This document shows positions 52,415 through 61,439 of a DNA stretch of 64,000 nt, piece after piece; the stretch's first letter is position 1; each line of letters opens with the position of its first letter. The DNA lies in NCBI GenBank assembly GCA_963821505.1, contig CAWGEH010000028.1:186001-250000 (forward strand), in the 5' to 3' direction. Source of the stretch: VAZQ01 sp963821505 (GTDB lineage: Bacteria; Pseudomonadota; Alphaproteobacteria; Rhizobiales; Xanthobacteraceae). Position numbers and translations under genes: made by a program. Below the pieces are notes generated by a model. It was given only the letters and a program-made list of their open reading frames with translations. It was not told the DNA's origin and ran no database searches.

Positions 52415-52663
52415 TCACCACGGCCGCGGGCGATTCTTGACCGAGGGGTGCACATCGACGATGTGTTCCGGGCAAAAAATCTCGCAACTGAAGCAAGTGA
52501 TGCAATGTTCGCGGAATTTGATGACCGGAAGAAGGTTGAACTGCCGCAGCCCCGGCACTTCACTCGCCGACGGTGCGGGCTCCATATGGATCACGTCGGC
52601 GGGGCAGACGAGATCGCAGATGCCGCAGCCCGTGCACTTCTCGATTTCGATCTTTTCGATCAT
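52415..52663 (-). CDS. Ferredoxin with two [4Fe-4S] clusters (AprB-like)
   Basis: 82-residue ferredoxin. Eight cysteines in two sets: CTGCGICDLVCP (Cys10, 13, 16, 20) and CITCFSCEIFCP (Cys54, 57, 60, 64), which bind two [4Fe-4S] clusters. It starts MIEKIEIEKC with no leader, so it is cytosolic. The start of the AprA-like gene lies 5 nt after its stop, so the two proteins are made together and are presumably a two-subunit oxidoreductase. It lies divergent from the binding-protein gene, 127 nt away. Confidence 0.92.
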   Translation of the reverse strand: MIEKIEIEKCTGCGICDLVCPADVIHMEPAPSASEVPGLRQFNLLPVIKFREHCITCFSCEIFCPEHIVDVHPSVKNRPRPW

Positions 52664-52790
52664 TGCGCGCGCCGCTTGCTCTCACTGAATTGAATCAATC
52701 CGGGGTCCGGAGTACAAATCCTTCCGACACGCGACTGCTCGATCGAACGCGATCGGGACTTTCGGCCGGACCAACATGAAGGAGGAAGCC

Positions 52791-53777
52791 GTGCACGGGG
52801 CAAAGCCGAGAATCTGCTCGTCTTACTTGTACGCGTCCTGCACCTTCGCCGCGGTTGCCATCTCCGTCCTGACAAGCACCTCCGCTTCGGCACAAGATCA
52901 GCTGAAGCTCGCGCTCGGCCAGCGCGGCAACTGGGATACCGCCATTTCCGAGGTCGGGCAACAGGCCAAAATCTTCGACAAGCACGGGCTGCAGCTGGAC
53001 ATCCTGTGGACCCAGGGCGCGGGTGAAAGCCAGCAGGCCGTGCTCGCATCCAGCGTGGATATCGGTCTCGCCGGCACGCTCGCGGCGTTCGGCGCCTACC
53101 AGAAGGGCGCACCGCTGCGCATCATCGCGGCCGAAGCAACCGGCGCGGCCGATTTCTGGTACGTGCGGGCCGACTCGCCGATTCACAGCATCAAGGATCT
53201 CGACGGAAAGACAATCGCCTATTCGACCACGGGCGCGTCCACGCACACGCTCGTGCTCGCGTTCCTCAGGCAGGGCGGCGCCGCAGGAAAGCCCGTCGCC
53301 ACCGGCGGGCCGGCACCGACATTCACGCAAGTCATGTCGGGGCAGGTGGATGTCGGCTGGTCCGCGCCCCCCTTCGGCCTCGACGCGCTGCGCGACAACA
53401 AGATCCGGATCATCGCGCGAGCCTCCGACGTTCCGATCGGACGCGACCAGACCATCCGCTCGCTGGTGACCACGAGCGCCATGCTCAATGCCCGCCGCGA
53501 CGTCTTCAAGCGCTTCGTTCAGGGATACCGCGACACCATCGACTGGATGTATTCGAGCGATGACGCTCTCAAGCTTTACGCCGCGTTCGCCAAGATCCCG
53601 CCCGATACCGCCAGGCGGGTGCGCGACGAGTTCTTTCCCAAGGCGCTGGTTTGGCCCGACCGCGTGAGCGGGCTCGATACATTGATGCAGGACGGAGTAA
53701 CGTTCAAATATCTACGGGAGCCCCTGACCAAGGAGCAATTGGCCGAGATGATTCAAATCCCGGCCCGGGTCAAATAG
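52791..53777 (+). CDS. NMT1/SsuA-type ABC solute-binding protein
   Basis: 328-residue periplasmic binding protein of the nitrate/sulfonate/taurine family. A signal peptide (about 1-36, ending SASAQ) leads to LALGQRGNWDTAISEVGQ, LASSVDIGLAGTLAAFGAY, KDLDGKTIAYSTTGASTH and SGQVDVGWSAPPFGLDALR, the ligand-site blocks of the family. I start at GTG 52791 because AAGGAGG lies 5 nt upstream; the in-frame ATG at 52776 would place that site inside the coding sequence. No permease or ATPase follows. It is divergent from the ferredoxin/AprA-like pair, which suggests a shared sulfur- or nitrogen-compound theme. Confidence 0.87.
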   Translation: MHGAKPRICSSYLYASCTFAAVAISVLTSTSASAQDQLKLALGQRGNWDTAISEVGQQAKIFDKHGLQLDILWTQGAGESQQAVLASSVDIGLAGTLAAFGAYQKGAPLRIIAAEATGAADFWYVRADSPIHSIKDLDGKTIAYSTTGASTHTLVLAFLRQGGAAGKPVATGGPAPTFTQVMSGQVDVGWSAPPFGLDALRDNKIRIIARASDVPIGRDQTIRSLVTTSAMLNARRDVFKRFVQGYRDTIDWMYSSDDALKLYAAFAKIPPDTARRVRDEFFPKALVWPDRVSGLDTLMQDGVTFKYLREPLTKEQLAEMIQIPARVK

Positions 53778-54170
53778 GAAATAGGGGGCTCGGGTCCGAC
53801 AAATCCCGCGCCGCCGCCCATTGCGGCGCGGGCAGTCAGACTGGGGCGCTTTCGCCAATCGCTCGGCCGTCATTCTGGGGACCGGGCGCAGCGAGGGAGC
53901 CGCCTTCGGCGCGCCCGCGATGACGGCGAATCGATTCAACACCAGCGGAAACAGCTTTCTAGGGCACGTCCCGTTTGACTTGATGCAAAACAATGCAGCG
54001 TACTCGGTGCGCTCCCCTCCCCCTTGTGGGGAGGGGTTGGGGGTGGGGGTCGCGAGATTGACGCACTCGCGTTGCCACACGCACTACCCCCCTCCCCAGC
54101 CCTCCCCCACAAGGGGGGAGGGAGCAGACGGAGTTTGCCGCCCGATTGATTCCATCTGACCGGATGCGCT
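53778..54170. other. Gap with family E repeat
   Basis: 393 nt between the binding-protein gene and the convergent decarboxylase-like gene. It contains the uninterrupted family E repeat (54001-54135) and ends with a GATGCGCTCTAG half-site like that of family A. No gene seen. Confidence 0.6.
54001..54135. repeat. Dispersed repeat family E copy 2 (uninterrupted)
   Basis: CTCCCCTCCCCCTTGTGGGG at the left with CCCCCACAAGGGGGGAGG at the right, framing GTTGGGGGTGGGGG and its complement CCCCCCTCCCC. It is the plain counterpart of the copy at 40.4 kb. Confidence 0.8.
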
Positions 54171-54747
54171 CTAGATCGGCGACGTTCGCCCCGCGAGCTT
54201 GCCGGCGGCCTCGAGCGGGACCCGGGTTGCGTTGAGGAACCGGCTCAGCAGATTGAACCAGGCGATCGCCAGGATGTATTTCGACGCGAGCCTCGGCCCA
54301 TGCGCCGCGATCAGCTCCGCCAGCGTCTCGTCCTTCAGCGTCGCCCCGCGCGTGAACTCGTCCGTCGCCCTGCAGATGAGGCGTATGGCCGGATCGCGGC
54401 TCGCCACCGGCCCGTCGCTGCCGACGGCGGCGATCTCGTCCGCCGTGACGCCGGCGTTGGGAGCCATGACCATGTTCGCCTGCCACTCATAGGGGCAGTC
54501 GAGCAGGTGCGCGCAGCGCAGAACGATGATCTCCCGCAACCGCGGATCGATGTCCTTGGTGTAGAAGATGGCTTTGACCATCGCGAGCACGGCCGGGAAC
54601 ATGTCCCCGGTGCTCGCGAACATCCGCAGGACGTTGATCGGCGGGCTCGCCGCCAGGATTGCCGCGATATCCTCCGGCAATTTCCGCATCCATCGGCAGC
54701 GGGATCGCCACCGCGTGCCCGAGGTCCTTCACATCGTCGAGCCTCAT
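54171..54747 (-). pseudogene. Carboxymuconolactone decarboxylase-like protein 2, N-terminal frameshift
   Basis: The main frame (54171-54689) encodes 172 residues of a CMD-family protein: REIIVLRCAHLLDCPYEWQANMVMA holds the helix with Cys residues, and ISAVGSDGPV-type sequence follows. The family's usual N terminus, MRLDDVKDLGHAVAIPLPM, is present upstream (start 54747, with GGGGGAG upstream) but in another frame, changing near 54685. Removing one base joins them; 577 nt is 192 codons plus one. A shorter product from ATG 54689 is possible but has no clear ribosome binding site. Confidence 0.7.
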
Positions 54748-54820
54748 GGGCCGCTCCCCCATGGACGGTTGCGGTGCGCAATCGCCGCTGCGCAGATGGC
54801 GCCACGTGCTGGGCTGAAGG

Positions 54821-55543
54821 CTACTGCCGCATCAGCACCAGCGGATCTGTGCTGGCGGGAACTCGCTCCCAGTTCCTGGCGTCGCTCTCCGAGAAGCGCC
54901 AGCTGCCGCCGCTGCCCGAGAGCAGCAGCCCGTCGGGATCGAGCTGCCAGGTGGCGAGCCCGAGGCCGGCGACCGTCGCGTCGCAGCCCGGCTTGACGAT
55001 GACCTTGTAGCTGTCGCCGCCGGCGGAGGCATTCGACAGCGTGAGCTTGCAGAGCGGCTTCTCGAATTCGCGGAACAGCGTCCACTCGCCGAAGATTTGT
55101 TCGGGAGTGACCGTCGCCGCCTTGACCGCCTCCTGGGTGCGCATGAAGAAGAGCCCCTCCCCTTTGCGCTCGGCTTCATACATGTGCGACTCGACTTCCA
55201 TGAAATCGAGAAGGACCGCGCCCTTGGAATTGAACAGGCGCACCGCCTCGTTCGGCCCCATCGCCCAGTACGCGACGTCCTTGAGCGAAGGGAACGCGGC
55301 GCCGCAGGCGGCGTCGAGCTCGATCTGGTAGCCGCCCGGCGCGGGATCGAGCCCGAAAACAACCGCACAGGTCTTGTCGCGGGCGGCGTTGGAGATCTCC
55401 CAGGCGCCGACCATTTCCTTGGCGGCTTCCCTGACGGATTCCTTGGCGGCCTCGCCGGGCTCGGGGGCCTGCGCCCCGGCGATCCCGGCGAGCAGCGTGG
55501 CCACAAGGAGCGCGCCCATGGGGAAAACATAGCGATGCGGCAT
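54821..55543 (-). CDS. AprI/Inh-family protease-inhibitor-like protein
   Basis: 240-residue exported protein with a signal peptide (GALLVATLLAGIAGAQA) and two AprI/Inh beta-barrel repeats. Repeat 1: VGAWEISNAARDKTCAVVFG...YQIELDAACGAAFPSLKDVAYW. Repeat 2: FGEWTLFREFEKPLCKLTLS...YKVIVKPGCDATVAGLGLATW. The paired Cys in each repeat suit disulfides. Family members inhibit serralysin-type metalloproteases in the periplasm; no such protease is encoded here. ATG 55558 is an alternative start. Confidence 0.78.
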   Translation of the reverse strand: MPHRYVFPMGALLVATLLAGIAGAQAPEPGEAAKESVREAAKEMVGAWEISNAARDKTCAVVFGLDPAPGGYQIELDAACGAAFPSLKDVAYWAMGPNEAVRLFNSKGAVLLDFMEVESHMYEAERKGEGLFFMRTQEAVKAATVTPEQIFGEWTLFREFEKPLCKLTLSNASAGGDSYKVIVKPGCDATVAGLGLATWQLDPDGLLLSGSGGSWRFSESDARNWERVPASTDPLVLMRQ

Positions 55544-55663
55544 GCACGATCCAGACATGGTGACGGGCACGCGGACGCTATCACGGCGAGCGCGCGCCGT
55601 CATGCCCGGGTGCGAGCAGGGCCCGGCAGCGTTGCGCAACATGCACGCGGATCTCCAGCGCAT

Positions 55664-56644
55664 TCACCGCGCGCGCTTCGGCGGCCATGGCGTTTCCGGC
55701 ACCGGGGTCAGCGGCGGCTTCCCGGCCGCCCAGGCCAGGAGGTTGTCGACCACCAGCTGGTCCATCCTCTCGCGCGTCGCAACCGATGCCGAGCCGAGAT
55801 GCGGGAACAGCACGACGTTGTCCATGGCGATGAGCTCCGGCGGCACCTCGGGCTCGCGCGCATAGACGTCGAGGCCCGCGGACAGGATAGTCTTGTCCTG
55901 CAGCGCCCTGATCAGCGCCGGCTCGTCGACCACCGAGCCGCGCGACATGTTGATGAGGATGCCGTCGGCACCGAGCGCCGCGAGCACCTCGGCATCGATC
56001 AGATTCCTGGTCTGCGCGCCGCCGGGCGTGATCACCATGAGCACGCCGACCTCGCGTGCCATGTCGAGGAGGCTCGGATAGTGCCGGTAGGACACGCCGG
56101 CGGCCGGCCGCCGCGAATGATAGACCACCGGGACCTGCAAGGCATCGAGCCGGCGCGCGATCGCCTGCCCGATGCGGCCCATGCCGACCATGCCGACCGT
56201 GCGGTTGCGCAGCGTCGCCTTGCTGAGCGGATAGTTTTTCTGCGGCCACTTGCCCGCCCGCACATAGCGCTCCGCCTGGGGGAATTCGCGCACGGTGCAC
56301 AGAAGAAGGCCGAGCGCGGTATCGGCGACCTCCTCGGTGAGCACGTCCGGCGTGTTGGTGACGGTGATGCCGTGTTTTCCCGCCCAGGCGGCATCGACGT
56401 GATCGTAGCCGACGCCGAACGAGGAGACGATCTCGAGCCGTGGAAATCGCGTCATGAAGGCGCCGTCGACCCGCTCCTCGGTGGCGGCGACCGCCATGCC
56501 GCGCACGCGCGGGGCGGCCTCGGCGAAGAATTTTTCGCGATCCTTGGCGTCGGAGAATTTGACCAGGTTGAACGCCGGAGCAAGCCCCTTCACGATGACC
56601 GGCTTGGGCGGCCCGATCAGCAGAACGTCGGTCTTTTCAGCCAT
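55664..56644 (-). CDS. D-2-hydroxyacid (glyoxylate/hydroxypyruvate-type) dehydrogenase
   Basis: 326-residue NAD(P)-dependent dehydrogenase that interconverts 2-oxoacids and D-2-hydroxyacids. The NAD loop GMGRIGQAIARRL and the catalytic Arg (INMSRGSVVDE), Glu (YAREPEVP) and His (LFPHLGSAS) are in place. The substrate loop SSFGVGYDHVD is typical. GAGGATCAA precedes the ATG. It closes the 2-oxoacid dehydrogenase operon, although a family B repeat separates it from the E2 gene. Confidence 0.9.
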   Translation of the reverse strand: MAEKTDVLLIGPPKPVIVKGLAPAFNLVKFSDAKDREKFFAEAAPRVRGMAVAATEERVDGAFMTRFPRLEIVSSFGVGYDHVDAAWAGKHGITVTNTPDVLTEEVADTALGLLLCTVREFPQAERYVRAGKWPQKNYPLSKATLRNRTVGMVGMGRIGQAIARRLDALQVPVVYHSRRPAAGVSYRHYPSLLDMAREVGVLMVITPGGAQTRNLIDAEVLAALGADGILINMSRGSVVDEPALIRALQDKTILSAGLDVYAREPEVPPELIAMDNVVLFPHLGSASVATRERMDQLVVDNLLAWAAGKPPLTPVPETPWPPKRAR

Positions 56645-56662
56645 TTGATCCTCATTACGACC

Positions 56663-56757
56663 CGTCATGCCCGGCCTTGTGCAGCCTTGTGCCGGACCTC
56701 CACGTCTTGACACTTGAGCCAAAGACGTGGATGGCCGGGACAAGCCCGGCCATGACG
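56663..56757. repeat. Family B palindrome copy 5 (uninterrupted)
   Basis: CGTCATGCCCGG and CCCGGCCATGACG are the outer arms, with CCACGTCTT (56700) and AAGACGTGG (56722) inside. It is the plainest family B member and shows where the hairpin pair and family A insert in other copies. Confidence 0.8.
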
Positions 56758-56769
56758 GTGAAAAATCTT

Positions 56770-58152
56770 TCACACCAGCATCGTGACCGGTTTCTCGACA
56801 AATCCCTTGAACGCCGCGAGCAACTGCGCGCCGAGCGCGCCGTCGACCACGCGGTGGTCGCAGGAGAGCGTCACCGCCATGACGCTGGCGAAGGCGACGC
56901 CGCCGCCCTCGATCTCGACCGCCTGCCGGCGCGCGGCGCCGACCGCAAGGATGGTCGCCTGCGGCGGATTGATGATGGCGGAGAATTCGCGCACGCCGTA
57001 CATGCCGAGATTGGAGATGGCGGAGGAGCCGCCCTGGTATTCGTCGGGCTTGAGTTTTTTCTCGCGCGCGCGCGCCGCCATCTCCTTCATCTCGCGGGAG
57101 ATCGCCGACGGTGTCTTGAGCTCCGCCTGCCGGATCACCGGCGTGATCAGGCCGCCGTCGATCGCCACCGCGATACCGATGTCGGAATGCCGGAAGCGCA
57201 GGATGCGGTCCTCCGCCCATGCCGCGTTGGCGGCGGGCACGCGCTGCAGCGCCGCCGCCCAGGCCTTGATGAGGAGATCGTTGACCGAAAGCTTGAACGC
57301 GGGATGGCCCTCGCCGTCCTTGGGCGCAGCCGCATTGGCCTCTTCGCGCAGCGTGATGAGGGCGCCGATCTCGACGTCGGCGGTCAGGTAGAAATGCGGA
57401 ATGGTCTGCTTCGCCTGCGTCAGCCGCGCGGCGATGGTCTTGCGCATGCCGTCGAGCGGCACCTCCTCGAACGGCACGTCGCGGTAGAGCGCCTTGATCC
57501 GCTCGGCCGTCATGCCTGTCGAAACCGTCGGCGTCGCGAAGGGCATCGCCGCCGGCGTGGCGCGCTTGCCGCTCGCCTGCGCCGCCTCGACGTCGCGCGC
57601 GACGATGCGGCCGTGCGGGCCCGAAGCTGAAATCCGCCCGAGATCGATTCCGGCTTCCGCCGCCAGCCGCCGCGCCAGCGGCGTGACGCTCCTGCCGCCC
57701 GCGAGCCGCGCCGGACCATAATTGCGCTCGGGCGTGCGCACCTCGAAGAACGGATCGAGCTTGATCGGCGCCGGCGGCCCGGCGGCGGGCTGGGCGGCGG
57801 CCAACGCCGCCGCACCTGCGTCGCCGGCCGGAGATGGAGTTTGCCGCGAGGACGCCATGGCAGTCGGCGCCGCCGCGGATGCCGCCTTGGCCACGGCCGG
57901 CGCGTCCGCAACCGCGCCCCCGCCGTCGGAAATCACGGCCACGACGGCGCCGACCGGCGCCACCTCGCCCGCGCCCACGCGGATTTCCGCGAGCACGCCG
58001 GTGCTGGTCGATGGCACCTCCATCGATACCTTGTCGGTCTCGATCTCGAACAGGTTGTCACCGGGCTTGACGTCATCGCCGGCCGACTTGAACCATTTCG
58101 TGATCTTGCCTTCCGCCACGGTCTCGCCGAGCTGCGGCATCAGCACGTCCAT
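56770..58152 (-). CDS. 2-oxoacid dehydrogenase E2 (dihydrolipoamide acyltransferase)
   Basis: 460-residue E2 with one lipoyl domain (lipoyl Lys41 in ETDKVSMEV), a Pro/Ala linker, an E1/E3-binding domain (ARLAGGRSVTPLARRLAAEAG, SGPHGRIVARDVEAA) and the catalytic acyltransferase core ending DHRVVDGALGAQLL, with the His-Asp pair. Together with the E1 genes upstream it makes a PDH- or acetoin-type complex. The E3 (lipoamide dehydrogenase) gene is not in the window. It is transcribed from the same strand as E1 alpha and beta, with two other genes in between. Confidence 0.92.
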   Translation of the reverse strand: MDVLMPQLGETVAEGKITKWFKSAGDDVKPGDNLFEIETDKVSMEVPSTSTGVLAEIRVGAGEVAPVGAVVAVISDGGGAVADAPAVAKAASAAAPTAMASSRQTPSPAGDAGAAALAAAQPAAGPPAPIKLDPFFEVRTPERNYGPARLAGGRSVTPLARRLAAEAGIDLGRISASGPHGRIVARDVEAAQASGKRATPAAMPFATPTVSTGMTAERIKALYRDVPFEEVPLDGMRKTIAARLTQAKQTIPHFYLTADVEIGALITLREEANAAAPKDGEGHPAFKLSVNDLLIKAWAAALQRVPAANAAWAEDRILRFRHSDIGIAVAIDGGLITPVIRQAELKTPSAISREMKEMAARAREKKLKPDEYQGGSSAISNLGMYGVREFSAIINPPQATILAVGAARRQAVEIEGGGVAFASVMAVTLSCDHRVVDGALGAQLLAAFKGFVEKPVTMLV

Positions 58153-58183
58153 TTACGCTGTCCCCATCAGTGCTCGCGTGTCC

Positions 58184-58231
58184 CGTCATCCTGCGGCGCC
58201 CGCGCGCTGGCGCGGGCCTCGACAGGATGAC
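58184..58231. repeat. Family C repeat copy 2 (short)
   Basis: CGTCATCCTGCGGCGCCCGC and CGCGGGCCTCGACAGGATGAC form a compact palindrome between the E2 and lipocalin-like genes. Confidence 0.7.
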
Positions 58232-58268
58232 TGGAAAAAGTTGCGTCCCGCGCGGCACCCGCCGTGCC

Positions 58269-58691
58269 TCACGTGATCCGCTCCCACACCACTTCATGCG
58301 TCGTGCCGAGCGGCCGCAGGATCAGCCGATCGCCGGAGAACTCGTACTCTCGCACCAGCTCGCCGACATCGCCCGGCTGCACGCTGGCGTGGCGATGGTG
58401 CGTCACCGTGCGCGCATGCTCGTCGACGGAATAGGTGCCGAAATAGGCGATGTAGTCGGCAAGCGCCGCCTTCGCCTCCTCCGGCGTGGGCTCGCTGCCG
58501 GCCTTGCCGCGCTTCCTGTCGGGCGCGACCTGCACGCTCATATGGCCGCTGGGGTCGTAGCAGATGATGCCCTTCGGGTTGGCGCCGCGCCCCGGCCGGG
58601 GCTTGCCGTCGATCGTCGACCCGACATAGCGCCACGCGCCCAAGAAGCGCCTGGCCGCCTCGCCGTGGGAACCGGCCTGCCCGCTCACCAC
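58269..58691 (-). CDS. Lipocalin-like domain protein
   Basis: 140-residue lipocalin-like (PF13924-type) protein. It starts ARRFLGAWRYVGSTIDGKPRPG and continues YDPSGHMSVQV, then DYIAYFGTYSVDEHARTVTHH and ends TTHEVVWERI. No signal peptide, so probably cytosolic. It overlaps the semialdehyde dehydrogenase gene by 7 nt, which indicates co-translation. Such proteins bind small hydrophobic ligands; a role in this operon is not established. Confidence 0.82.
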   Translation of the reverse strand: MVSGQAGSHGEAARRFLGAWRYVGSTIDGKPRPGRGANPKGIICYDPSGHMSVQVAPDRKRGKAGSEPTPEEAKAALADYIAYFGTYSVDEHARTVTHHRHASVQPGDVGELVREYEFSGDRLILRPLGTTHEVVWERIT

Positions 58692-60145
58692 GTCACCGAA
58701 ATGTATTGCGTCTCCAAAAACTCCATCAGCCCTTCGTGCGCGCCCTCGCGGCCGATGCCGGACTGCTTCATGCCGCCGAACGGCGCGGCGGGATCGGAAA
58801 CGAGCCCGCGGTTGAGCCCGATCATGCCGAAATCGAGCTGCTCGGAGACGCGCATGCCGCGGCTCAGGTCCTTGGTATAGAGGTAGGCGACGAGGCCGTA
58901 TTCGGTGTCGTTCGCGCGCTTGATCACCTCGTCCTCGGACTTGAAGGTCTGGATCGCCGCCACCGGGCCGAAAATCTCCTCGTTCAGCAACTCGGCGCCG
59001 TCCGGCACGTCGTCGAGCACGGTCGGCGGATAGAAGTGGCCGGTGCCGCCCGGCGGCTTGCCGCCGGTGAGAATCTTGGCGCCCTTCCCCACCGCGTCGT
59101 CGACCAGCTCGATCACCTTCTTCCTGGCGTCGGCGTTGACCAGCGGACCGACGGCCACGCCGTCGTCGAGGCCGTTGCCCATCTTCAGCGCCGCCATCTT
59201 CGCGGTGAGCTTCTTGGCGAACTCGTCGTGCACCTTCTCGTGCACGTAGAACCGATTGGCCGAGGTGCAGGCCTCGCCCATGTTGCGCATCTTGGCGATC
59301 ATGGCGCCGTCGATGGCGGCGTCGATGTCGGCGTCCTCGAACACGATGAAGGGCGCGTTGCCGCCGAGCTCCATCGCCGGCTTGACCACGTTGTCGGCCG
59401 CTTCGTGCAGGAGCTTGCGGCCCACCTCGGTCGACCCGGTGAAGGAGACGACGCGCACGCGCGGGTCATGCAGCATCGCGCTCACGACCTTGCCCGACGA
59501 GCGCGAGGGAATGACGTTGACCACCCCCGCCGGCACGCCCGCCTCCTCCAGGATCGGCATCAGCGCCAGCATGGTGAGCGGCGTGTCGGACGCGGGCTTG
59601 AGCACCACCGGGCAGCCGGCGGCGAGCGCGGGGCCGATCTTGCGCGTCGCCATGGCGGCGGGGAAATTCCACGGCGTCACCAGCACGGCGATGCCGGCGG
59701 GCTTGTGCTGCACGACCATGCGGGCGCCCGACGCCGGCGCGCGCGACACCTCGCCGATGTTGCGCACCGCCTCCTCCGCGTACCAGCGGAAGAACTCGGC
59801 GGCATAGGCAACCTCGCCGCGCGAATCGGAGAGCGCCTTGCCGTTCTCGATGGTGATCAGCTTCGCCAGCCGCTCGGCGTCGCGCATGATCAGCTCGAAC
59901 GACTTGCGCAGGATTTCGGCGCGCTCGCGCGGCTTTCTCGCGGCCCAGCCCGCGAACGCGTCGCTCGCGGCATCGACCGCGGCCTTGGCGTCCTCCACGG
60001 TCGCGCTCGCGACCGATGCGATCTTGTTCTCGGTGGCGGGGTCGAGCACGTCGAAACGGCCGCCGTCGGAGGATTTGCGCCACTTGCCGCCGATCCACAG
60101 ATCGGTCGGGACGTTGGCGAGCAGATTGTCATATCTCGAACTCAT
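58685..60145 (-). CDS. NAD(P)-dependent succinate-semialdehyde-type dehydrogenase
   Basis: 486-residue aldehyde dehydrogenase that oxidises a semialdehyde to an acid. The catalytic Cys is in MGEACTSANRFY, the general base Glu in MELGGNAPF, and WNFPAAMATRK plus SFTGSTEVGRKL form the NAD site. The overall pattern is GabD-like, but the active-site context (MGEACTSANR rather than GQTCVCANR) is diverged. It lies between E1 beta and the lipocalin-like gene, a rare place for an SSADH. Confidence 0.92.
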   Translation of the reverse strand: MSSRYDNLLANVPTDLWIGGKWRKSSDGGRFDVLDPATENKIASVASATVEDAKAAVDAASDAFAGWAARKPRERAEILRKSFELIMRDAERLAKLITIENGKALSDSRGEVAYAAEFFRWYAEEAVRNIGEVSRAPASGARMVVQHKPAGIAVLVTPWNFPAAMATRKIGPALAAGCPVVLKPASDTPLTMLALMPILEEAGVPAGVVNVIPSRSSGKVVSAMLHDPRVRVVSFTGSTEVGRKLLHEAADNVVKPAMELGGNAPFIVFEDADIDAAIDGAMIAKMRNMGEACTSANRFYVHEKVHDEFAKKLTAKMAALKMGNGLDDGVAVGPLVNADARKKVIELVDDAVGKGAKILTGGKPPGGTGHFYPPTVLDDVPDGAELLNEEIFGPVAAIQTFKSEDEVIKRANDTEYGLVAYLYTKDLSRGMRVSEQLDFGMIGLNRGLVSDPAAPFGGMKQSGIGREGAHEGLMEFLETQYISVTW

Positions 60146-60209
60146 GGTGACCTCGTGACTCTCGATGCGACACGCGCCAGCTTGAGCTGATATGCGCTGA
60201 CCAGGCCCG

Positions 60210-60420
60210 CGTGTCCCGGGCGAGTGAAGCGAGCGCTCTTGCGCGAGCGGAACGCGACACCGATCTCGGGCCTGCCCGAGATCGGCAGCAAAATGCATGC
60301 AAGTCGGGTAAACCCGACTTGCATGGACCCAGCGCAAGACTCGCGAAGCGCAATATCGTGATGAGCCTTGCCGCGAAGCCCCTGGGTCCCGGGTCTCGCT
60401 TCGCTCGCCCGGGACACGAG
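60210..60420. repeat. Family D palindrome copy 2 with hairpin pair
   Basis: CGTGTCCCGGGCGAG at the left and CGCCCGGGACACGAG at the right form the outer arms, and the internal CGCGACA ... GGACCCAGCGC is interrupted by a two-hairpin cassette (60260-60325). Compare 16824-16956, which lacks the cassette. It fills the 313-nt gap between the dehydrogenase and E1 beta genes. Confidence 0.8.
60260..60325. repeat. Two-hairpin cassette in family D repeat
   Basis: Hairpin 1: CCGATCTCGGG (60260-60270), CCTG, CCCGAGATCGG (60275-60285), perfect 11 bp. Hairpin 2: CATGCAAGTCGGG (60296-60308), TAAA, CCCGACTTGCATG (60313-60325), perfect 13 bp. Spacer 10 nt. Confidence 0.9.
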
Positions 60421-60458
60421 CTTTTTGTGCGCTGAAACTCTGGTACCACGCACGCCAC

Positions 60459-61439
60459 TTACCCCTGCATCGAGCGGCGCACGCGCTCGACGATGCGATC
60501 GACGGTGGGCAGCGCGATGTCCTCCAGAATGTCGGCGGCCGGCAGCGGAATGTGCGGGGTGGTGATCCGCACCGGCGGCCCGTCGAGATCGTAGAACGCC
60601 TCGTCCGCCACGATCGACACGATCTCGGCGCCCCAGCCGCACAGCCGCGGGTTCTCCTCGACCGTGAACAGGCGATGCGTGCGGCCGACCGAGCCGAGGA
60701 TGGTCCGGGTGTCGAGCGGCACCAGCGACCTGACGTCCACGACCTCGCAGTCGATGCCGTGTTCCGCCTTGAGCTTCTCGGCGGCGTCGAGCGCGCGCGG
60801 CACCATCAGCGCCAGCGCCAGGATGCTCGCGTCCTTTCCCGGGCGGACGATCTTGGCGGTGCCGAGCCGATCCACGATCTCGCCGTCCGGCACGTCGCCC
60901 TTGGTGGCATAGAGCGACTTGTGCTCGAAGAAGATGACGGGATCGGGGTCGCGGACCGCGGCGGCAAGGAGCCCGATCACGTCGGGCGGCGTCGAGGGCG
61001 CCACCACCTTGAGGCCGGGGATCATCATCGCCCAGTTCTCGACGCTCTGGCTGTGCTGCGCGCCGAAGCGCGAGCCGGCGCCGTTGGCGGTGCGCACCAC
61101 CAGCGGACACTTGAGCTGGCCGTTCGACATGTAGCGGCTCTTGCCGAACTCGTTGGCGATATAGTCGAAGCACACGGCGAAGAAATCCGAGAACATGATC
61201 TCGGCGATCGGCTTCAAGCCCGTCATCGCCGCGCCCATGGCGGCGCCCAGGATCGCCTGCTCGGAGATCGGGCAGTCGCGCACGCGTTTCGGCCCGAACT
61301 GCTCGTAGAGGCCGACCGTGGTCTTGAACACGCCGCCGGGCTTGGCCACGTCCTCGCCGAAGAAGATGACGTCCGGATCGCGCGTCATCTCCTGGGCGAT
61401 GCCGCGGGCGACGGCGTCGCGATAGGTCAGTTCCGCCAT
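60459..61439 (-). CDS. 2-oxoacid dehydrogenase E1 beta subunit
   Basis: 326-residue beta subunit of a thiamine-diphosphate E1. It starts MAELTYRDAVARGIAQEM, with FGEDVAKPGGVFKTT (the TPP-side Glu), SEQAILGAAMGAAM, and ANGAGSRFGAQHSQSVE with the catalytic-loop His. It closes with GWGAEIVSIVADEAFYDLDGPP and TPHIPLPAA. The order alpha-beta-(SSADH, lipocalin)-E2 is a split version of the acoABC / pdhABC arrangement. It overlaps the alpha gene by 13 nt. Confidence 0.94.
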   Translation of the reverse strand: MAELTYRDAVARGIAQEMTRDPDVIFFGEDVAKPGGVFKTTVGLYEQFGPKRVRDCPISEQAILGAAMGAAMTGLKPIAEIMFSDFFAVCFDYIANEFGKSRYMSNGQLKCPLVVRTANGAGSRFGAQHSQSVENWAMMIPGLKVVAPSTPPDVIGLLAAAVRDPDPVIFFEHKSLYATKGDVPDGEIVDRLGTAKIVRPGKDASILALALMVPRALDAAEKLKAEHGIDCEVVDVRSLVPLDTRTILGSVGRTHRLFTVEENPRLCGWGAEIVSIVADEAFYDLDGPPVRITTPHIPLPAADILEDIALPTVDRIVERVRRSMQG

